In this document: positions 6,961 through 11,402 of the stretch, in pieces
Layout of the letters: each line of letters starts with the position of its first letter
Numbering within the stretch: the first letter of the stretch is position 1
DNA from: Bacteroidia bacterium
GTDB taxonomy: Bacteria; Planctomycetota; Phycisphaerae; Phycisphaerales; SM1A02
Direction: 5' to 3'
Length of the DNA stretch: 11,402 bases
Assembly: GCA_030054235.1 (NCBI GenBank)
Contig: JASGCG010000024.1
Location: 1-11,402 of the forward strand
Program-made: the position numbers and the translations under genes
The notes under the pieces: model-generated
Databases searched by the model: none
The model's input: the letters and a program-made list of their open reading frames with translations, nothing else
What the model was told of the DNA's origin: nothing

Positions 6961-6966
6961 TAGCAT
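6961..6966 (+). promoter_or_regulatory. Putative -10 box of a leaderless GAF gene transcript
   Basis: TAGCAT ends 7 bases before the GTG at 6974, close to the spacing at aroC, nagB/PIG-L and the DUF1648 gene. No Shine-Dalgarno is seen. It supports a new transcript after the secreted-protein gene and supports the otherwise uncertain GTG start. Confidence 0.42.
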
Positions 6967-6973
6967 CGATGGC

Positions 6974-7402
6974 GTGGGCGTCCATGCCGACCTCTCTGCA
7001 ATCGTCTTGGTGATGCGCGCCCAGACCGGCACGATCCACTGGATCGGTGCCGATGGCCTGCTTCATCTCGCCGCCTGCGTCGGGCAGTTCCCGCCGCCGG
7101 TGATGGAGGCGATCCGCGTGATTCCATTGGGCAAGGGGCTTGCGGGGCTCGCCGCGCAGCGCGGTACCTGCGTGACCGTCTGCAATCTGCAGACGGATGA
7201 CAGCGGCCAAGCCCGCCCGGCCGCACGCGCCACCGGCATGGAAGGCGCGATCACGGCGCCATGCATCGCGCCCGATGGCCGGGTGGTTGGCGTGATCGGC
7301 GTGGCGAACGCTCAAGCCCGGACCTTCACCGATGCCGAGCAGGCTTCCTTGCTCGAGCATGGCCGGTCGCTCGCAGCGCGTCGCGCGGGCGGCGCGGCAT
7401 GA
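6974..7402 (+). CDS. Small stand-alone GAF-domain protein
   Basis: 142 residues, nearly all one GAF domain, a sensor fold that binds small ligands or responds to redox signals. Typical features are the first strand LSAIVLVMRAQTG, the LGKGLAGLAAQRGT segment, and the second-half pattern APCIAPDGRVVGVIGVANAQARTFTDAEQASLLEHG. No output domain (kinase, cyclase, DNA-binding) is attached, so the signal would pass to a partner or the protein could be an enzyme of the free methionine sulfoxide reductase type; I cannot confirm that enzyme's cysteines. The frame has no ATG before the first strand, so the GTG at 6974 is preferred; the ATG at 7010 would cut into that strand. Its stop overlaps the next gene's start (ATGA), so the two are probably co-translated and the membrane protein may be its partner. 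Confidence 0.75.
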   Translation: MGVHADLSAIVLVMRAQTGTIHWIGADGLLHLAACVGQFPPPVMEAIRVIPLGKGLAGLAAQRGTCVTVCNLQTDDSGQARPAARATGMEGAITAPCIAPDGRVVGVIGVANAQARTFTDAEQASLLEHGRSLAARRAGGAA

Positions 7403-8325
7403 TCGAGGGCGTGGTTCCGGCGGTCCTTCCTGCGCTGATCGTCGGGGTCGAGGCGTCCACGGCTGCTTCATGGATGCCCGTGCTCGGCTTCGCGCTCGCC
7501 GCGGGCGTCGTGAGCGCGGGAGCGACCGTGGCCGTCGAGCGTTTCGGCGGGCGGGTCGGTGGCATCTTGGGCACGGTGCCCACCACGATCATGCCGGCGA
7601 CGATGGGTCTCTTCGCCACGCATCCGATGGATGCGGATGGCACGTCGAGCGAGGGGTTCTTGCGGTCGGTGGCGATGGTGCCCGCCGGCATGATGCTCAA
7701 CGCAGCGTTCCTGGCGAGCTGGCGCGTGCTGCCGACGTGGTTGCACGCCGATGACTCGCGGACCACGCTGTGGCGATGCGTCGCGGCGAGCCTCGCGGTC
7801 TGGGCGCTGCTGTCGCTGGTGTGGGTCCTCGGCATGAATGCAATCGAGCCTTCGGTCGAGGCGCTGCTGGCGATCGGAGGCTGCACCTTGGTGGCCACCG
7901 CCACGCTCGGCATCGTGCTCTGCGGCCACGGCGTTCCTGCGCCCAAGGGGACCAATCACGTGACGTGGCCGGTCCTCGTGGCGCGCGGCGTCGCCGCCGG
8001 TGGAGCGATCGCCGTTGCCCTCGTCATTGCGCGCAGCGGCCATGCGATCGCGGGCGGCATGGCGGTGACATTCCCTGCGATCTTCCTCACGACGATCGTG
8101 GGCACGTGGCTCGCGCAGGGTCGCGAGGTTCCCGTGGGTGCCGTGGGGCCGATGGTGCTCGGGTCGTGCGCGGTCGGGTCGTACGCGATGCTCTCTGGCT
8201 TGCTCTACCCGAGGCTCGGCTTGGTGCTCGGCACGCCGGCGTGCTGGATCCTTGCCGTGGGCTGTGTGAGCGTGCCGGCGGGACTCTGGCTGCGCGCGCA
8301 CAGCATGCGCTCCGACCAGGAGTGA
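7399..8325 (+). CDS. Multi-spanning membrane protein, uncharacterised
   Basis: 308 residues with about eight or nine predicted membrane-spanning helices, in the cytoplasmic membrane. I do not recognise a characterised family. Two similar segments, RFGGRVGGILGTVPTTIMPA near residue 50 and RSGHAIAGGMAVTFPAIFLT near 215, each lie at the start of a helix with a Gly-rich turn and a proline. This suggests an internal duplication of a four-helix unit, as seen in several small transporter-like families. The protein has few charged residues in its helices and no ATP-binding or sensory domain. Its ATG overlaps the stop of the GAF gene by four bases, so expression is probably coupled. Transport is only a guess from topology. 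The stop is 17 bases before the next start. Confidence 0.82.
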   Translation: MIEGVVPAVLPALIVGVEASTAASWMPVLGFALAAGVVSAGATVAVERFGGRVGGILGTVPTTIMPATMGLFATHPMDADGTSSEGFLRSVAMVPAGMMLNAAFLASWRVLPTWLHADDSRTTLWRCVAASLAVWALLSLVWVLGMNAIEPSVEALLAIGGCTLVATATLGIVLCGHGVPAPKGTNHVTWPVLVARGVAAGGAIAVALVIARSGHAIAGGMAVTFPAIFLTTIVGTWLAQGREVPVGAVGPMVLGSCAVGSYAMLSGLLYPRLGLVLGTPACWILAVGCVSVPAGLWLRAHSMRSDQE

Positions 8326-8330
8326 CGCGC

Positions 8331-8336
8331 TATCGT
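8331..8336 (+). promoter_or_regulatory. Putative -10 box of a leaderless DUF1648 gene transcript
   Basis: TATCGT ends exactly 6 bases before the ATG at 8343, the same spacing as at aroC and nagB/PIG-L. An AGGAG at 8318-8322, 20 bases upstream, is too far away to serve as ribosome binding site. Confidence 0.5.
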
Positions 8337-8342
8337 GCGGCC

Positions 8343-8873
8343 ATGCCGCGATGGATGCGCTGGTCCCTGCACGTCGTGGCGCTGGTCCTGCCATGGGTCG
8401 TGGCGATCTGGCTGGGCGCGACGCTGCCGGACCGTTACCCCGTGCACTTCGATGGTTCAGGCACGCCCGATCGATGGGCCGGTCCCGGTCAGGGCGAGTG
8501 GTACCTGCTGGCCGGGATCGCCGCGTTTGTCGAGTGCATGCTGGTCGGCGCCGGTGCGCTCGCGACCTTCTGTGCCGTGCGCGCTCCCGAGTACGTGAAC
8601 GTGCCGGCGAAGGCTGCGTTCGTGCAGTTGCCGCCTGCGGCTCGCGTGCGATGCCTGGCACCGATGGTCGATCTGCTCACCATGATCGCGCTGCTGGTCT
8701 CGGTGCTCTTCGCCCGCATCATGCACGGCACGTGGCAGGTCGCGATCGGCGAGCGCACCACGCTCGCGCCATGGGATGCGATCGTGCTCGTGGGGCTGAT
8801 CCTGGCTGCCACCCTATGGCAGTCGATCGTGACGTACCGTCGCGTGCTGGCCGAGGTCGCGCATCAGGCGTGA
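8343..8873 (+). CDS. DUF1648-domain membrane protein
   Basis: 176 residues with four predicted membrane helices (about 7-25, 55-78, 110-128, 145-163). Right after the first helix is LPDRYPVHFDGSGTPDRW (28-45), the hallmark of the DUF1648 domain, also found in SdpI, the Bacillus immunity protein against the SdpC toxin. Most family members have no known role, and no toxin gene is near, so immunity is not implied. Start 8343 is fixed by the TATCGT box 6 bases upstream; the open frame extends much further upstream but only as a shadow of the preceding gene. The last codons and the stop fall inside the first copy of a 23-bp repeat whose second copy ends the SPFH gene, so this gene's 3' end probably once overlapped the SPFH gene. 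Confidence 0.85.
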   Translation: MPRWMRWSLHVVALVLPWVVAIWLGATLPDRYPVHFDGSGTPDRWAGPGQGEWYLLAGIAAFVECMLVGAGALATFCAVRAPEYVNVPAKAAFVQLPPAARVRCLAPMVDLLTMIALLVSVLFARIMHGTWQVAIGERTTLAPWDAIVLVGLILAATLWQSIVTYRRVLAEVAHQA

Positions 8874-8878
8874 CCGGT
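8856..8878 (+). repeat. 23-bp direct repeat, left copy
   Basis: Identical over all 23 bases to 9669-9691, with no extension on either side. It contains the last codons and stop of the DUF1648 gene. Within it GTCGCGC and GCGTGAC form a 7-bp dyad around ATCAG with one G-T mismatch, which still pairs in RNA. Confidence 0.95.
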
Positions 8879-8894
8879 TACGCCACGTTCGCCG

Positions 8895-9677
8895 TCAGTT
8901 CCCACTGAGCCAGCGAGCCCGTTGGGCAGCGAGTTCGGCTGGGGAGAAGAAATGCGCGCACAACTTGGATCGGTGGACACGGTCGATCTCGTCCGGCAGT
9001 TGGCTGAGTCGCGCCAGAACCTTGGCGTGCGACGAACCTGCACCGCGTTGTTCTGCCGAGTTGACACGAACCATCCGGACAGTGGCACCGACGAATCTGG
9101 AAAGTTCACGTTCCTTCGACCCATCATCAAGATCAGCTCGGAGCACAAGGATCCGCCAGGGTGATTGATCGACCAGCATGGCCTTGCGTTCTGTGTCGAA
9201 TGGTTCGTTCCATGGGCTCCACCCGAGCGCTGGGAGGACATCGGCATCAAACCAGTCCGTCATCGCGTTCGAGAATGGCTGGACCAACGGCCAGGCCGCG
9301 CCATTCTGGACGGGTTCGAACGCTGCCATGCTGGCGGCCACCGCGACAGGGTCTCTGACCATCATCACCAGTCGCGCCGGGCGTCTGGGCTGAGTGATTC
9401 CATGCAGAACTGCCCAGTCGCCAGTCATTCGATTACGCAGCATGCCGTCCGCCGACACACTGGGGTCCGGTCGTTTCCACGACATCAGGGGCTCGTGAAG
9501 ACGGTGGCACTTGAACACGCGTGAACCAATCGCCACCCGTAGCGAGCGGTAGACAGCCGTGGAGGCCGTGCGATGCGTGCTTGCAACCACGACTGGCTCC
9601 TCCCGGAGCGCAGCGAGCCGGGCACGCAGCATGGCGTACCGGATGAAGAACGTAACTTGCTTGGCGGCGTCGCGCAT
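8895..9677 (-). CDS. Sulfotransferase-like protein (capsular polysaccharide synthesis type)
   Basis: 260 residues resembling PAPS-dependent sulfotransferases, possibly the putative capsular polysaccharide synthesis family. VVVASTHRTASTAVYRSL holds the 5'-phosphosulfate loop (STHRTAST, 33-40) and LVMMVRDPVAVAASM the 3'-phosphate site with Arg108 and Ser116. WFDADVLPALGW and FFSPAELAAQRARWL resemble the later part of that family. It would transfer sulfate to a glycan or other acceptor; the acceptor is unknown. No signal peptide, so cytoplasmic. The ATG at 9677 overlaps the SPFH stop by one base (TGATG), suggesting coupled translation; an internal ATG at 9632 (Met16) is possible because the first 15 residues lie outside the fold and the 9677 ATG comes from the duplicated repeat. 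GC is lower than in the neighbours and the gene lies between 23-bp direct repeats, so recent acquisition is likely. Confidence 0.72.
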   Translation of the reverse strand: MRDAAKQVTFFIRYAMLRARLAALREEPVVVASTHRTASTAVYRSLRVAIGSRVFKCHRLHEPLMSWKRPDPSVSADGMLRNRMTGDWAVLHGITQPRRPARLVMMVRDPVAVAASMAAFEPVQNGAAWPLVQPFSNAMTDWFDADVLPALGWSPWNEPFDTERKAMLVDQSPWRILVLRADLDDGSKERELSRFVGATVRMVRVNSAEQRGAGSSHAKVLARLSQLPDEIDRVHRSKLCAHFFSPAELAAQRARWLSGN

Positions 9678-9691
9678 CAGGCGTGACCGGT
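9669..9691 (+). repeat. 23-bp direct repeat, right copy
   Basis: Identical to 8856-8878. Read on the - strand it encodes the last residues of the SPFH protein (TGHA and stop) and then the ATG and first codons of the sulfotransferase gene. Confidence 0.95.
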
Positions 9692-10660
9692 CTGCACGAC
9701 GGGCTGGGCGTTCTGTTCGCTGCAGAGGACGACGAGCAGGTTGCCGACCATGCGGGCGCGCTCCCCGCCATCGAGCTTGGCCACGCCGCGCTGCTCGAGC
9801 TGGGTCAGCGCCATCTCGACCATGCCGACGGCCCCCTCGACGATCTTCTGGCGCGCAGCGATCACGGCCGAGGCCTGCTGCCGGCGCAGCATCGCGGCGG
9901 CGATCTCGGGCGCATAGGCGAGGCTGCTGATGCGTGCCTCGATCACTTCGACGCCGGCCTGGGCGAGCCGCACGTGCAGTTCGTCACGCAGGCGCGCACC
10001 GATCAGGTCGGTGTTGCCGCGCAGGCTGGGCGTGTCATGGTCATCGGGGGCGTCGTAGTGGAACTGGCTCGCGAGGTTGCGCAGTGCGCTTTCCGACTGG
10101 ATCTCGACGAAGTTCTCGTAGTCGTCGACGGAGAAGATCGCCTGGGCCGTATCGATGACCTGCCAGACGACGACCGCCGCGATCTCGATCGGGTTGCCGT
10201 CGCGGTCATTCACCTTGATCGGCATGCCGCGGCTGCGCGAGGCCTTCACGAGCACCTTGCCCGTCGAGGGCTCGGTGACGTCGGATCCCTTGCTGCTGCC
10301 GGTCTCGAACGTGCGCACGCGCAGGCTCACGCGGCGCTTGCCGCTGAAGGGATTCACCCAGTGGAACCCGACCGAGCGCACGGTGCCTCGGTAGACGCCG
10401 AAGAAGGTGATCGCGCGGCTGTCACCCGGCTGCACCGAGAAGTAGCCGGCCCACAGGATGAACCACACGACCATGCCGAGGATCCCTGCGATGATCGGGA
10501 TCGGCAGGGGACTGAAACCATCGCCGCGAGCCCCGTACACGATGGAGGCAACGTTCAACCCCAGCAGGATGAAGTGGAAGGGCATGATCGCCCAACCACT
10601 CGTGGGTCGAAGGCCGTTCTCGCGGACGGTGGTGGCTGGCGTGCTTGGCGCGTTGGACAT
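9677..10660 (-). CDS. SPFH (band 7/prohibitin-like) membrane protein
   Basis: 327 residues. Two hydrophobic segments (about 23-44 and 51-75) anchor it, followed by an SPFH domain (about 78-290). Typical features are YFSVQPGDSRAITFFGVYRGTV, VGFHWVNPF, NPIEIAAVVVWQV, VDDYENFVEIQSESALRNLAS, LRDELHVRLAQAGVEVIEARI, ARQKIVEGAVGMVEMAL and the closing QPVVQTG. Such proteins form large ring-like or raft-like assemblies that organise the membrane and often govern membrane proteases; the exact role of this subgroup is unknown. A stretch at about 138-160 (GSSKGSDVTEPSTGKVLVKA) looks like an insertion compared with relatives I remember. The ATG at 10660 is chosen because GAGGAGG lies 4 bases upstream; the longer frame to 10768 would run over the upstream gene's end. 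That Shine-Dalgarno is paired in a hairpin. Downstream it overlaps the sulfotransferase gene by one base. Confidence 0.9.
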   Translation of the reverse strand: MSNAPSTPATTVRENGLRPTSGWAIMPFHFILLGLNVASIVYGARGDGFSPLPIPIIAGILGMVVWFILWAGYFSVQPGDSRAITFFGVYRGTVRSVGFHWVNPFSGKRRVSLRVRTFETGSSKGSDVTEPSTGKVLVKASRSRGMPIKVNDRDGNPIEIAAVVVWQVIDTAQAIFSVDDYENFVEIQSESALRNLASQFHYDAPDDHDTPSLRGNTDLIGARLRDELHVRLAQAGVEVIEARISSLAYAPEIAAAMLRRQQASAVIAARQKIVEGAVGMVEMALTQLEQRGVAKLDGGERARMVGNLLVVLCSEQNAQPVVQTGHA

Positions 10661-10679
10661 GGTGCCTCCTCGTGGAGGC
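10661..10679 (-). promoter_or_regulatory. Shine-Dalgarno of the SPFH gene sequestered in a hairpin
   Basis: On the - strand GCCTCC (10679-10674) and GGAGGC (10669-10664) form a perfect 6-bp stem with loop ACGA. The ribosome binding site GAGGAGG makes up its 3' arm and loop end, and the ATG follows 3 bases after the stem. This could lower or condition translation (temperature, coupling to the upstream gene). Confidence 0.5.
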
Positions 10680-10685
10680 TCGATG

Positions 10686-11402
10686 CTACGGGCAGGTGCC
10701 CCACGCCCCGAGCATGACGGCCAGGTCCGATCCGCCGACGGCACCATCCCCATCGAGATCGGCCGCACAGCCGCTGCACGCGCCCCACGAACCCAGCAGG
10801 ATGCCCAGGTCGTTGCCGTTCACGAGGCCATCGTTGCTGAGATCCGCGACGCACGACTGCGGCACGCTCGCCGGATCGGCAGGATCGCTTCCGGCGTCGA
10901 GCTCGTCACGATCGGCGAAGCCGTCCATGTCGCGGTCGTAGCCAAGACGGATGCCGGTGCCATCAGGCACGGCGGTGAAGGTGATCTCGCCGCCGGGTGC
11001 GGCGAGTGCGCGCAGCTGGGCTGTGGTCACCGATTCCGCCGCGCGGTCCGATTGCCATTCCGCGGCGCTCAGGAACTGCCAGCCCCGAGCCTGGCCGTTG
11101 ACGGTGCCCTTGGCGATCAGGTCGATGCTGCCGTTGGCCGCGAGCGACTGAAGCGTGTCGAGCATCGCCAGCTGTGCCGGGGTGGCGGTCGCGAGCGACA
11201 CGAGCGTGACCTGCTGGCCGACCGCCGCGTGCGTGTCTGTCGCGAGGCTGAACATGAAGGCCTCGAGGTCACGGCGTTGCTGCTGGCCGGTGGTGCCCGA
11301 GGCGAAGCTGAAGACGCCCAGGTTGAGGAAGCTCACGAGCGTGTCGAAGCCACCGTCGTGGCTGAATCCGAAGCCACGGTTGTTCGTCTGGCTCGTCTTC
11401 AG
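10686..11402 (-). CDS. Secreted cytochrome/peroxidase-like protein with C-terminal dockerin-like repeats (5' end outside window)
   Basis: The - strand frame is open to the window edge, giving 238 residues of C-terminus. The first visible residues, LKTSQTNNRGFGFSHDGGFD, then TLVSFLNLGVF and RRDLEAFMFSLATDTHAAVGQQVTL, resemble the end of planctomycete secreted proteins related to di-heme cytochrome c peroxidases; the haem-binding part, if any, lies outside. Then comes DRDMDGFADRDELDAGSDP, a thrombospondin type 3 or EF-hand-like calcium site. Two dockerin-like repeats (VADLSNDGLVNGNDLGILLGSWGAC and AADLDGDGAVGGSDLAVMLGAWGTC) close the protein, each with a DxDxDG-type calcium loop, four cysteines in all across repeats and linker. 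The repeats may bind a partner protein or stabilise the secreted protein. The GTG at 11336 is internal, not a start. The stop is 25 bases before the SPFH start, so both genes probably share a transcript. The enzymatic role is uncertain. Confidence 0.75.
   Translation of the reverse strand: MKTSQTNNRGFGFSHDGGFDTLVSFLNLGVFSFASGTTGQQQRRDLEAFMFSLATDTHAAVGQQVTLVSLATATPAQLAMLDTLQSLAANGSIDLIAKGTVNGQARGWQFLSAAEWQSDRAAESVTTAQLRALAAPGGEITFTAVPDGTGIRLGYDRDMDGFADRDELDAGSDPADPASVPQSCVADLSNDGLVNGNDLGILLGSWGACSGCAADLDGDGAVGGSDLAVMLGAWGTCP

Larger units (their letters stand above)
8856..9691. mobile_element. Inserted cassette bounded by 23-bp direct repeats, carrying the sulfotransferase gene
   Basis: The two repeat copies are 813 bases apart. 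Between them is a single reading frame of visibly lower GC: two 60-base samples, 9061-9120 and 9121-9180, are 53 and 55 percent, against 73 percent at 8461-8520. Removing 813 bases restores one copy in which the convergent DUF1648 and SPFH genes overlap by 10 bases, with both stop codons in the repeat. This is best explained as an insertion with duplication of, or recombination at, the target. There is no transposase, integrase or terminal inverted repeat, so the mechanism is unknown, and 23 bp is longer than usual transposon target duplications. Confidence 0.6.

Noticed and set aside
7468..8661. A 397-residue open frame on the - strand across the two membrane-protein genes
   Set aside because: Arg/His/Ala-rich composition, no motif, spans two convincing + strand genes.
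8343..8873. Bacteriocin immunity protein of the SdpI type
   Set aside because: Only the DUF1648 part is recognised and no SdpC-like toxin or regulator gene is near, so an immunity role is not supported.
8856..9691. Insertion sequence or integron cassette
   Set aside because: No transposase or integrase, no terminal inverted repeats and no recognisable attC. Kept as a repeat-bounded cassette of unknown mechanism.
9683..10717. A 344-residue open frame on the + strand
   Set aside because: Exact antisense of the SPFH gene, which has full family motifs and a strong Shine-Dalgarno.
1..11402. tRNA, rRNA or CRISPR loci
   Set aside because: No cloverleaf, rRNA-like conserved stretch or spaced repeat array was seen on either strand by eye; a tRNAscan-SE or Infernal run would settle it.

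Overview
The window is high-GC bacterial chromosome. It most likely comes from a planctomycete, probably near Phycisphaerae. The main pointer is the partial secreted protein at the right end: it finishes in two dockerin-like calcium-binding repeats of the D-x-[ND]-x-DG...LG.WG.C type, which I associate with that group. The NagB/PIG-L fusion and the SPFH protein fit but are not diagnostic. The assignment is an inference.

Left part, + strand (1-4410). The 3' part of a shikimate dehydrogenase gene (aroE, possibly the end of a bifunctional aroDE) is followed by a small exported or membrane-anchored protein with an excellent Shine-Dalgarno, a dense run of hairpins ending in a probable terminator, and a complete chorismate synthase gene (aroC). 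The two shikimate-pathway enzymes thus flank an unexplained segment of about 0.5 kb. Next is a 656-residue two-domain protein: an N-terminal glucosamine-6-phosphate deaminase (NagB) domain fused to a C-terminal PIG-L/LmbE zinc deacetylase domain, suggesting amino-sugar catabolism.

Middle part, + strand (4411-8873). A promoter with both -35 and -10 boxes and an embedded dyad precedes a 792-residue secreted protein. It has a signal peptide, about 300 residues of Pro/Ala/Thr/Lys-rich linker with a threefold 8-residue repeat, and a 455-residue globular part that looks like a TIM barrel plus a small beta domain. Then come a small GAF-domain protein overlapping by 4 bases (ATGA) with a multi-spanning membrane protein, and a DUF1648 membrane protein.

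Right part, - strand (8874-11402). Read right to left: the C-terminal part of a secreted cytochrome/peroxidase-like protein, an SPFH (band 7) membrane protein, and a sulfotransferase-like protein. The sulfotransferase segment has visibly lower GC and sits between two perfect 23-bp direct repeats that also encode the ends of the DUF1648 and SPFH genes, so it looks like a recent insertion between two convergent genes.

A recurring control pattern stands out. Four + strand genes (aroC, nagB/PIG-L, GAF, DUF1648) carry a TANNNT box ending 6 or 7 bases before the start codon, with no Shine-Dalgarno. This is the geometry of leaderless mRNAs. The small exported protein and the SPFH gene instead have strong Shine-Dalgarno sequences, and the SPFH one is locked in a perfect hairpin.
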